64,000 bases of DNA from Gp6-AA40 sp036407095 (lineage in GTDB: Bacteria; Acidobacteriota; Vicinamibacteria; Vicinamibacterales; UBA2999): NCBI GenBank assembly GCA_036407095.1, contig DASWZV010000009.1, positions 1-64,000 of the forward strand, written 5' to 3'. Below, piece after piece: positions 51,426 through 59,805 of the stretch. The position numbers and the translations under genes were made by a program. Numbering within the stretch: position 1 is the first letter of the stretch; each line of letters starts with the position of its first letter. The notes under the pieces are model-generated. The model saw only the letters and a list, made by a program, of their open reading frames with translations, was not told the origin of the DNA and did not search any database.

Positions 51426-51582
51426 GGGGCGTCCTTTCCTGCGGTTGTTCGATTCGGCTGTTTCTCCGATGTTCTAACGCGGTGGACACATTCTCGAGGC
51501 CAGACATGATTTCCCGACGACTCGAAAAGGACAGCCACCAATCTCGGGTTGGACCCCATGAGTTTAGGCATCAGACTCGTCC

Positions 51583-51864
51583 TCACGCCTCCGGCCGGTC
51601 CGGGCTCATCTGCACCCGCTCTCGATTGATCCATACCCGTATAAAGGCCGGACAGTGTCGGAGTGAGCCGCCGTTGGCTTCAATGATCGCCAGGAACCTG
51701 ACGACGTCGCCATCGATCAGATCGACGTCCTTGAGATCGATGGTGAGGGTGCTGTCCGCCCCGAGCGCGGCACGAAGAACGTCCAGGTCATCCCCTTCAA
51801 TTCGCCCACTTACGTACAAGACCTCTGAATCTTCTTCAACGACGCGATCGATTCTGCAGGTCAT
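51583..51864 (-). CDS. Small STAS-like protein
   Basis: The product is 93 residues. 'EVLYVSGRIEGDDLDVLRAA', 'LTIDLKDVDLIDGDVVRFLA' and 'IIEANGGSLRHCPAFIRVWI' follow the strand-helix order of STAS anti-sigma-antagonist domains, but the phospho-Ser position is not obvious ('VDLIDGDVV'). It may take part in the same regulatory set between two sigma-54 activators. Function unproven. Confidence 0.6.
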   Translation of the reverse strand: MTCRIDRVVEEDSEVLYVSGRIEGDDLDVLRAALGADSTLTIDLKDVDLIDGDVVRFLAIIEANGGSLRHCPAFIRVWINRERVQMSPDRPEA

Positions 51865-51994
51865 TGTGTCGCGGCTTGAAGGGCAAACCTCACGCCGTCG
51901 CAGAATGCTAAAAACAGAGACGAAACGTCACGTGCGTTGACGGTCCGCCCGAAAATCTCGCGAATTTCGCGAACTTCGCGATTCTCGCGAGTCC

Positions 51995-54900
51995 TTAGCG
52001 GAACTTGAATTGGCTTTTGCGGATTCTGAGGGCCTTGATTTTGGATTCGAGCGTGGAGGCAGGAATGCGAAGCTTCGCCGCCGCGCCCGATGGCCCGGCA
52101 ACGCGTCCCCGGCTCTCGGCCAGGGCGGCTTCGATCATCTCCCGCTCGTCGCGCGGCTCGTCCTTGATCGACACGTACGATGTGACGCGAGTTACAGGAC
52201 GAGACGACTCTCCGGACAGCCACAGTTCATCGACTGAAAAGACGTCACCGACGCTCAAGATCACCGACCGTTCAATGACGTTCTGCAACTCGCGAATGTT
52301 GCCTGGCCAGTCATAGCGCTGCAACAAGTCCAGCGTCTTCTTGTCGATCGACTGGAACTTCTTGCCGGCTCGCGCGGCATAGCGATGAAGGAAATATTCG
52401 ACCAGCGTCAGGACGTCGTCTTTCCGTTCTCGGAGGGGCGGTGCCTCGATCGGAAACACGTTTAGGCGATAAAACAGGTCTTGGCGGAAAGTCCCACTGT
52501 CGACTGCGGCCCTCAGATCACGATTCGTGGCGGCGATGAGCCGAACGTCGACACGGATCGGTTGCGATCCTCCAACACGTTCGAATTCCCGCTCTTGGAG
52601 CACCCTCAGGAGCGCGACCTGGGTCTCCGGCAGGAGTTCACCAACTTCGTCGAGAAAGATCGTCCCGCCATCGGCCAGTTCAAAACGGCCAAAGCGGCGC
52701 TGCGTGGCACCAGTGAACGCGCCCTTCTCATGACCGAATAGTTCCGACGAGATCAGCGATGGCGCAAGCGCAGCACAATTTACGCTGACGAACGAACGTC
52801 CAGATCGCCGGGATCGTTTATGGACGGCGCGGGCGATGAGCTCCTTGCCCGTCCCGGTCTCCCCTGTGATCAACACTGTGGAGTCGGTCGGAGCGACTCT
52901 CGCAATCCGCGACAGGACCGCCTTCAGTGCGCTGGAGGAGCCGACAATTTCCTCAAACATCGAGGTGCGGTCCACCTCGTCGCGGAGCGCGAGGTTTTCG
53001 CGATAGAGCCGGTCCCTCAGGAGGCGGATCTCCGCCTCGCGGTTTTCGAGATCGTGGTAAAGCCGAGCATTCTCCAGCGCGACCGCTGCTTGCGACACCA
53101 ACACTTTCAATGTCGTGAGCTGGCCGGCCGTGAAGACGTGCGGAGTGAGGCTGTTCTCCAAGTAGAGAACGCGGATGAGTTTGCCTTGGTTGATCAAAGG
53201 CAGACAGAGGACGGACCGAGCGCGACTCTGGGCGATGTACGGATCATCAAAAAACGGATTCGCCGCTGACGCATCGTCCACAACGGCGATCTCGTGCGTG
53301 CGCATGACGTACCGGACAAGGGACGCCGGGACGTCGGCACCGGCAGCTCCCGCCTTTCCCGGTTTTACGATCACGTCGTCTCCGCTCGTCCTCGCTTCAG
53401 CGTCGATCTGCAGGTCCTCACCCGCAGGCAGAATCAGAACACCTCGATCGGCGCCTGCATGCTCAATGGCTGCGCGCATAAGCCTGTCGATCAGTTTGTC
53501 GAGAACTATTTCGCCGGAGACTGCTTGAGAAACACTGATCACCGTTGCGAGATCCAACACTTCTGCTCTTGTCAGAATAGTGCTCGTCGGACCTGGAGCC
53601 GGCTCGTCCCTTTTCAGGTGTGGGTACAAGTGGTCGAGCTGCCTGACCTTGCCATCCGCTCCCCAACGGAGATAACAGTACCGGGCTTCGCGCAAATACG
53701 CATCCGCGAAGTTGTCGAATCCTCGTGCCGCATAAAAGCGCGCGGCAACCTCGTAGGCAATCGCCTCGTTGTGGATGAACCCGTTCGCGTGCGCGGAGCG
53801 GACAGCTTTTTCATAGAGGCCCATGGCATCGAGGTCGCGGCCCTCTATTCGCGCGATTTCCGCACCCACGAGCGCCGCACGGTTCTCGAAATTCTCCGCG
53901 CAGTTCTCTGACCAGACTGCAAGCTGCCGGTGATGCGCGGCTAGAGCCTCGACATGCTGCTGATTCTGGTCGGGAGATGCAGAATTCCAGGATGCCGCGT
54001 GGGCGAGGGCACCATAGAAGTGATACTCTGCCGTTTCGAACAACGACCACGATGTCCACAGCAGCCGTTGCGCCCTCGATGAGGCCTCGAGGGCGCTCGC
54101 GTAGTCGCCGGCAAAGAAGCGTGCCTGCAGCTTTCGAATCCAATACCAGCACTCGGGCAGCGCCAAGCTGGGGTTACTGGACAAATGGCGCTCGAACCAC
54201 AACTCATCAAACTGTCCATCATCAAAGGAGCCGAATTTCGACGTCGAACCACAGAGGTTCCGGATCAGCCCGAGCTGTGCGGTCATTTGGTCAATGGCGT
54301 GACCAAAGCCGGATTTCTTGGCAAACGCGAGGCCATGCTCGGTTTCGCGTTGCACCTCAACCAGCCGATCGCCCGCGGCGAGCAGGATTGTGTTCAGGCA
54401 CGCGCAACTGTACGCGGCGAACGTGAGGTCGCCGATCTTGTTCGCGATTTCGTAAGCGCGACGCAACAGTTCATGGCCAACCCGGACATGCTTTGTCCAG
54501 GGCATGACATTACTTCCGAAGATTAGATAGGTCCTGACCTGGAAGGGTCTCAGCCCGTGCCGTTCGACGAGTTCATAGCCAAGCTGGCCGAATCGAAATC
54601 CGGCCTTGTAGTTACCGAAACGCGCTCCGGCGACCACGCCGAGCCATACGTAGGCCACACACGAGCTGTCGGCGTTGCCGACGTCGAGGCTGAGATTAAC
54701 GGCCTTACAGATGGCCAGGGAAAGGAGGTTCGCATCCGTATGCCTGATAGTCGGTAATACCTTGGTGACAACCCCCAGGGTCGCAAGGGATCCCGGGTCG
54801 CTCATCAAAGGCAGCTCGGTGAGCTGCTCGATCGCGTGGTTCCCCAGATGCGACCAGATCCGCCCGTATTCCCGTTCCACTTCCTCTTCGGTCGGATGCG

Positions 54901-57472
54901 CCGACCATTCGACGCCCAAATGCCGGAGGTAATCGAGACAGACGTCCACCGCGCGGGCGCTCTGATCGAGGGTCGTGTACACATCCACTCGCAAGCACGC
55001 GACCGTCGCTAATTCGACCGTGTTTGCGGCCCGGGCTGAAAGCCCAGCCAAGCGCTCCTCCGCGGCCACCGACTGGCCAGTCAGGAACTCGCTTTCCGCC
55101 CGGCCCAATTCCAAACGGAAGGCAATCTCATGCCGGCGCTCCCAGCAGTCCTCCCCCAGCAGTCCTGCGCCAGTAACGAAATACTTGAGGGCTGAGGCGT
55201 ACGCCGTAGATACCTTGGCGCGCTCGCCTGCAATCAGGTTGAGCTCAGCCACCCGCTCACGTTCCTCTCGTGAGGTAATCAAGGCCGCGCCGCGGTTGAG
55301 CTGATTGACGATTTCGAAGATTCTTTCCTGCCGCTTGTCCGGCGGAACTTCGGCTGCGAGTAATCTTCCGATTCGGAGATGAGCTTCAGCGCGCAATTCT
55401 TGCGGGATCAAAGAATAGGCTGCCTCCTGCACGCGGTCATGGAGGAAGCTGTAGGAATGTTCCGAGCGGAAAATGAGGCCCACTCGGGCGGCTTCCCAAA
55501 GCTGCCCGTGCATTTCCTCGTTTGAGTCCTGGTAAACGATCCGCAGCGTTGCGAACTCGGCGCTGTTTCCGAGGCAGGCAAGTTGCTGCAAGGCATTCTG
55601 GGTTGCTTGCGGCAGGCGGCTCAACTTCCCCACCATGAGGTCCACCACGTTGTCTGTGTACCTTTTGGCGCGAATGCGATTCAGGTCCCAAGACCATCGC
55701 CCTTCGCCATGACCGAATGTGAGTAACGCCTCTTCGGCAAGCGTAGAAACAAACTGAATGGCGAAAAATGGGTTGCCAGCAGTCTTGTCGTGGATCAGTT
55801 GCGCCAACGGGATGCCGCGCTCCGGTTCGCAGCGCAGGGAATCCGCAACCAACTGGGTCAGGTCTTCACGGGTTAGAGGCGCGAGTACAATTTCCTGCAG
55901 TATCGCTCCGCCTTGTCGTATTGCTTCGAGCTTGCGCATCAGCGGATGGCTTGCATCGACTTCGTTGTCTCGGTAGGCGCCGATCAACATCAGGTGCTTA
56001 ACATCCGCCCGGGTCAACAGATCCTCCATCAAATCGAGTGTCGCGGCATCTAGCCATTGCAGATCGTCAAGAAAAAGGGCGAGCGGATGTTCCGGCCGCG
56101 CGAATACGCTGATGAATCGACAGAACACCAATTGAAAGCGGCCTTGCGCGTCCTGTGGGGGAAGTTCAGGAACTGGCGGCTGTTCTCCTATGATGAGCCT
56201 CAATTCGGGAACCAGGTCCACAATGAGCTGTCCGTTCGGATCTAACGCGTTATGAAGCGCGTCGCGCCATTTGCCCAACTCTGCCTCGTTCTTGGTCAGA
56301 AGCGGACGGATAAGGCTCTGAAAGGCTTGGGCCAACGTGGCATAAGGGATATCGCGCTTGTACTGGTCGAACTTGCCTGATGCAAAGAGCCCGCGGGGCG
56401 GAACAAGCGGTTTATAGAGCTCATTAACGACGGAGGACTTGCCGATGCCGGAGTAGCCGGACACGAGCACCAACTCCGGCTTGCTGCCGGCCACGACACG
56501 GTCGAAGGAGTTGAGCAGGGTCTCGATCTCGGTCTCTCGTCCGTACAGTTTCTCGGGAATCACCAGCCGGTCTGGCGTGTCCTGTTCGCCCAGCGGAAAA
56601 TCGTCGATGCGATGGTGCGTTTCCCATTCATCTAGACAGCGCCGAAGATCGTTTGCTGCGCCGGCCGCTGTCTGGTATCGCTCCTCGGTAGTCTTCGCAA
56701 GCAACTTCATCACGATTCCTGACACCGGACTTGGAACGTCCTTCGAGCGTTCGCTGGGTGGGACTGGCTGTCGCGCAATGTGGGCGTGCACGAGTTCCAT
56801 TGGATCGGACGCCGTGAACGGGAGTGTCCCCGTCAGCATTTTGTAGAGGACGACGCCCATCGAGTAAAGATCGCTCCGCGAATCGATCGACCGATTCATT
56901 CGCCCCGTTTGCTCGGGCGCCATGTACGGGAGCGTACCGGCGATGAACTCCGGAGGCGTCGGCGGCTGACGCTCACGCGGCACACGCGAGGCGATCCCAA
57001 AACCTGTAAGCCAGATCTGATCATTGCTGGGATCGACCAGAATGTTCGATGGCTTGATGTCTTTGTGAATCAGCTGACGCTGATGCAGATGTCTGAGCGC
57101 TGTCGCGAGACCCAATGCGATTCGGAGGCATCGCCGTATCTCCATCGGTCCGTGAATGAGACGATCGAGAGGTTCGCCTCCACGATCTTGAAGGACGAGC
57201 ACCTGTTGGTCGTTGTAGCGCGACAGCGCGAGAGGTTGAGCTGCCCAGCTGCCGTCTAGCTCGCCTCGCAACGAATGCTCGTGATCGATTCTTCGAAGGG
57301 TGTCGGGTTCCGGGTGCGCGGACGCGGGGACGAGCATCAGAATCCGTGCCGGCTCCTCACCTGCCGAGCAGCCGCGGTACAGGGTGAACTGATCATCCTG
57401 GCGCAACGGTTCGAGCGCGTATTCCGACGGCTCCACTGAGCTGTTCCCACCAACCGTCTGTGGACGGACCAC
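51995..57472 (-). CDS. Ser/Thr kinase-like, AAA ATPase, TPR, GAF and sigma-54 activator fusion protein
   Basis: The product is 1825 residues. The kinase-like fold (about 20-285) has 'LIHKDIKPSNIL' (D138) and an activation-segment 'GTLPYMAPEQ', but lacks a VAIK lysine and has TGFG (156-159) instead of DFG. An ATPase follows with Walker A 'GYSGIGKSS' (339-347) and 'LALFLDDLQWLD', then about 600 residues of TPR-like helices, a GAF domain (about 1330-1490), an AAA+ sigma-54 domain (1505-1740; Walker A at 1537-1544, GAFTGA 1584-1589) and a C-terminal HTH ('SGAAAKLRIPASTLESKIKA'). The first part matches bacterial trifunctional kinases that normally end in a histidine kinase. It is probably a large ligand-integrating transcription activator. 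Confidence 0.9.
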   Translation of the reverse strand: MVRPQTVGGNSSVEPSEYALEPLRQDDQFTLYRGCSAGEEPARILMLVPASAHPEPDTLRRIDHEHSLRGELDGSWAAQPLALSRYNDQQVLVLQDRGGEPLDRLIHGPMEIRRCLRIALGLATALRHLHQRQLIHKDIKPSNILVDPSNDQIWLTGFGIASRVPRERQPPTPPEFIAGTLPYMAPEQTGRMNRSIDSRSDLYSMGVVLYKMLTGTLPFTASDPMELVHAHIARQPVPPSERSKDVPSPVSGIVMKLLAKTTEERYQTAAGAANDLRRCLDEWETHHRIDDFPLGEQDTPDRLVIPEKLYGRETEIETLLNSFDRVVAGSKPELVLVSGYSGIGKSSVVNELYKPLVPPRGLFASGKFDQYKRDIPYATLAQAFQSLIRPLLTKNEAELGKWRDALHNALDPNGQLIVDLVPELRLIIGEQPPVPELPPQDAQGRFQLVFCRFISVFARPEHPLALFLDDLQWLDAATLDLMEDLLTRADVKHLMLIGAYRDNEVDASHPLMRKLEAIRQGGAILQEIVLAPLTREDLTQLVADSLRCEPERGIPLAQLIHDKTAGNPFFAIQFVSTLAEEALLTFGHGEGRWSWDLNRIRAKRYTDNVVDLMVGKLSRLPQATQNALQQLACLGNSAEFATLRIVYQDSNEEMHGQLWEAARVGLIFRSEHSYSFLHDRVQEAAYSLIPQELRAEAHLRIGRLLAAEVPPDKRQERIFEIVNQLNRGAALITSREERERVAELNLIAGERAKVSTAYASALKYFVTGAGLLGEDCWERRHEIAFRLELGRAESEFLTGQSVAAEERLAGLSARAANTVELATVACLRVDVYTTLDQSARAVDVCLDYLRHLGVEWSAHPTEEEVEREYGRIWSHLGNHAIEQLTELPLMSDPGSLATLGVVTKVLPTIRHTDANLLSLAICKAVNLSLDVGNADSSCVAYVWLGVVAGARFGNYKAGFRFGQLGYELVERHGLRPFQVRTYLIFGSNVMPWTKHVRVGHELLRRAYEIANKIGDLTFAAYSCACLNTILLAAGDRLVEVQRETEHGLAFAKKSGFGHAIDQMTAQLGLIRNLCGSTSKFGSFDDGQFDELWFERHLSSNPSLALPECWYWIRKLQARFFAGDYASALEASSRAQRLLWTSWSLFETAEYHFYGALAHAASWNSASPDQNQQHVEALAAHHRQLAVWSENCAENFENRAALVGAEIARIEGRDLDAMGLYEKAVRSAHANGFIHNEAIAYEVAARFYAARGFDNFADAYLREARYCYLRWGADGKVRQLDHLYPHLKRDEPAPGPTSTILTRAEVLDLATVISVSQAVSGEIVLDKLIDRLMRAAIEHAGADRGVLILPAGEDLQIDAEARTSGDDVIVKPGKAGAAGADVPASLVRYVMRTHEIAVVDDASAANPFFDDPYIAQSRARSVLCLPLINQGKLIRVLYLENSLTPHVFTAGQLTTLKVLVSQAAVALENARLYHDLENREAEIRLLRDRLYRENLALRDEVDRTSMFEEIVGSSSALKAVLSRIARVAPTDSTVLITGETGTGKELIARAVHKRSRRSGRSFVSVNCAALAPSLISSELFGHEKGAFTGATQRRFGRFELADGGTIFLDEVGELLPETQVALLRVLQEREFERVGGSQPIRVDVRLIAATNRDLRAAVDSGTFRQDLFYRLNVFPIEAPPLRERKDDVLTLVEYFLHRYAARAGKKFQSIDKKTLDLLQRYDWPGNIRELQNVIERSVILSVGDVFSVDELWLSGESSRPVTRVTSYVSIKDEPRDEREMIEAALAESRGRVAGPSGAAAKLRIPASTLESKIKALRIRKSQFKFR

Positions 57473-57791
57473 CGTGATGCCGATGCTGCAGCGCGAGAGT
57501 TCATCTTACGCGCCATTCGGCGTCCAGAGCACGCGTTCCTCGATCGTGTTGTGGGTGATTTCCCGTGAGTACAGTCCAGCAGGTCTGTGATACGTCAGGC
57601 CCAAAACCTCGAAGAACATCGAAGTCTACGCACGCCGAATGATTGTTTCGAAGCTGAAGTTGCTGATCGCGGTGGGGTGGGCACGTCGAGCTTGAATCGA
57701 GTTCGTCTATTCACGATTGACACGCTGTTGACTAATTGACATCGGAGCGTCCGTCGTTGCGGCGTTCTCGCGAAGTTTCCGCTCCTGGCTC

Positions 57792-57807
57792 TGGCGCGTC
57801 GATTGCG
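57792..57807 (+). promoter_or_regulatory. Sigma-54 (-24/-12) promoter for the second DUF427 gene
   Basis: TGGCGCG-TCGA-TTGCG matches TGGCRCG-N4-TTGC with exact spacing. Transcription would start near 57818, about 87 nt before the GTG at 57905. Three TTGAC words at 57717, 57728 and 57736 lie 50-75 bp upstream and could be an activator site. No gene is seen in 57473-57790. Confidence 0.65.
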
Positions 57808-57904
57808 GCACGGTCCGACGGCTAAAGAGGGTCTGTGTGTGTGCGCTCGTTGGGCAACGGCACCACGATCTGAAGAGCTGGTAACCCAATTGGAGAAAAA
57901 AGCA

Positions 57905-58774
57905 GTGGGACTGTCTTGGCAACAAGGACCTCTCTCAACCGGAGCAATCGGCCGGTTTCTCGTGCCCGAACCGCTGCCGAAGAGACTCTTGTACGTTGAG
58001 CCGCTGCGCCGGCGAATGCGTGTTCGCTTCGGCGGAATCTGGATTGCCGATAGCGAGCACGCTCTCGTGCTCTTCGAGCCCGGTCGCTATCCCGTGGCCT
58101 ACTTCCCGCAGAGTGATATCTCTCCTGACGTTTTGGAACGTACTGAACACACGACGCTGCATCCCGACCTCGGGCCCACTTCTTGGTACACGGTTCGCGC
58201 CGCCGAGCACAGCGCGCCGCGAGGGGCCTGGCAGCACATCGAGCTGCCCGCACATGCACGGGAACTGCAGACGCGGGTCGCGTTCGCCTGGCGAGCCATG
58301 GACGAGTTTTATGAAGAGGACGAACCTGTCTTCGGGCATGCCGCGGACAGCTACCATCGCATCGACATCCGGCAGACCTCCCGCCACCTCGAAGTCCGCC
58401 ATGGTGACCGCATCGTCGCCGACACCAAGCGACCGCTAGTGCTGTACGAGTCGGGCTTCGCACCGCGATGGTACGTGCCACGCGCCGACATCGACGAGTC
58501 GGCGCTGACTGCAGTGGACCAGCAGACCTTCTGCCCGTACAAAGGGCTGTGCAGCTACTACGACATCGGTGACGCACGTCAGGCAGCCTGGTCGTATCGT
58601 CAGGCGTACACCGAGGTCGGACGTGTCTCCGATTTGGTGTCATTCGAGCCGGATATCGTCTCGGTGCAGATCGATGGCATGCAGATCCATCTCGAGCCAG
58701 GTCAGACGGTGATTCCGCACGGCCCGGATCGGAACCTCACCGTCGCCGAAGCGCGGCTTCACAAACAGTCGTGA
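57905..58774 (+). CDS. Tandem DUF427-domain protein, second copy
   Basis: The product is 289 residues from a GTG with GGAG 9 nt upstream; the start 'VGLSWQQGPLSTGAIGRFLV' looks like a natural N-terminus. An earlier start at 57803 lies inside the sigma-54 promoter and is rejected. Unit 1 has 'RVRFGGIWIADSEHALVLFE' and 'PVAYFPQSDISPDVL'; unit 2 has 'LEVRHGDRIVADTKRPLVLY', 'WYVPRADIDESAL' and 'FCPYKGLCSYYD'. Function unknown. Confidence 0.87.
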   Translation: MGLSWQQGPLSTGAIGRFLVPEPLPKRLLYVEPLRRRMRVRFGGIWIADSEHALVLFEPGRYPVAYFPQSDISPDVLERTEHTTLHPDLGPTSWYTVRAAEHSAPRGAWQHIELPAHARELQTRVAFAWRAMDEFYEEDEPVFGHAADSYHRIDIRQTSRHLEVRHGDRIVADTKRPLVLYESGFAPRWYVPRADIDESALTAVDQQTFCPYKGLCSYYDIGDARQAAWSYRQAYTEVGRVSDLVSFEPDIVSVQIDGMQIHLEPGQTVIPHGPDRNLTVAEARLHKQS

Positions 58775-58799
58775 GAGGCGCGCACTCACGCGGAGCGTA

Positions 58800-59280
58800 A
58801 TGGCTCGACTGCTCTCGGTAAACGTCGGCCTCCCGCGCGCCGTCGCGTGGAGAGGTCGCACGGTGCACACCGCAATCTGGAAGGATCCGGTGCCTGGCCG
58901 CTGCCGCGTCGGCCGACTGAATGTCGACGGAGACGGACAAGGCGACTTGGCGGGTCACGGGGGCGAGCAGCGCAGCGCGCAGTCTACGTCTATCAGATCG
59001 AATCGTACCGCTACTGGCAGGAGCGACTGAAACGGAGCGACTTCGTCTACGGGCAGTTCGGCGAGAACTTCACCATTGATGGGTTGCCCGACGATGCCGT
59101 GTCCATCGGCGATCGGTATCGGATCGGCAGCGCGCTGTTCGAATTTACGCAACCTCGCGTCACCTGTTATCGCGTCGGCATCCGGATGAGAGAGCCGCGC
59201 ATGCTGGCGTTGACCGTGGACCAGCGGGGTGTTGGACTGTTCCGTACCATCAGAAAGAGCGGTGCAGCCAGAAGCAACAT
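58800..59280 (+). pseudogene. Broken MOSC-domain protein (YiiM-like)
   Basis: The frame from 58800 reads 'MARLLSVNVGLPRAVAWRGR' and 'GDGQGDLAGHGGEQR', the MOSC start. A 5-bp tandem duplication (GCAGC) near 58970 then shifts the frame. The next frame continues 'AVYVYQIESYRYWQERL', 'FGENFTIDGLPDDAVSIGDR' and 'QPRVTCYRVGIRMREPRM' and loses similarity after about 59230. MOSC proteins bind molybdenum cofactor and carry sulfur; this copy is broken. Confidence 0.75.
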
Positions 59281-59793
59281 TCCGGCTTTGAACTTGATCC
59301 ACGCCCGCTCTTTCGCGCTCATCTTGTCAGCGTGCGCAACGCCATTCAGTCGGTCGTTTCATCACTACCGCAACGATCGGGGTGATGTGGGTCATCGCCG
59401 TAACCGCCATTCTCGACGCCTTGCGTTGCTCAAGTTGCGCAACCAGGTTCGGGTGCATGCAGGACGGTGCGTCGCGCAGATGATGAGGCCTAGCGAAGAG
59501 GCCAGGCTAATGGCCCCGTCAGTTACGTAGCCGGGCTGTGAACTCGGTGAGTGACAGCCGAAGCGTGCCGACCGGGTTTCGACGAGCGCCTGCGGACCGT
59601 GTCCACGAGCTCGCTGGTCATGCCAGACGCACGGTTCGAGGACACGGTGGTGAAGTTGCTGTCGTCGTCGCGTTGCCAGCGCTTACAGGGACCGCGTACA
59701 AGGTCGCGGTCGACGTGCCGCCCAACGTGCTGACCCCGGTGCCGACGGGTTCAGCAACATTCTGACGTTCTGGCCTGTGGCCTAGGCATGGCC
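59281..59793. other. Gene-free, probably degenerate stretch
   Basis: Frames here are short and without recognisable motifs. The stretch may hold decayed remains of the MOSC neighbour. Near the end, TAGGC-ATG-GCCTA (59783-59795) is a small inverted repeat just before the TIR gene. Confidence 0.4.
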
Positions 59794-59799
59794 TAGAAT
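59794..59799 (+). promoter_or_regulatory. Possible -10 element of a leaderless TIR-CHAT transcript
   Basis: TAGAAT ends 6 nt before the GTG start, and no Shine-Dalgarno sequence lies in between. This spacing fits leaderless transcription. No good -35 is seen. The TAG of this element is also the in-frame stop that fixes the gene start downstream. Confidence 0.35.
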
Positions 59800-59805
59800 C
59801 TGCCC

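Noticed and set aside
57717..57740. Sigma-70 promoter from TTGAC words
   Set aside because: Three TTGAC words lack matching -10 boxes at 16-18 bp; kept only as a possible activator site.
57803..57904. Longer N-terminus for the second DUF427 protein
   Set aside because: Its TTG start lies inside the sigma-54 -12 element, upstream of the expected transcription start.
59538..59765. Plus-strand frame of 75 codons before the TIR gene
   Set aside because: No motif, no ribosome site and shadow-like composition.
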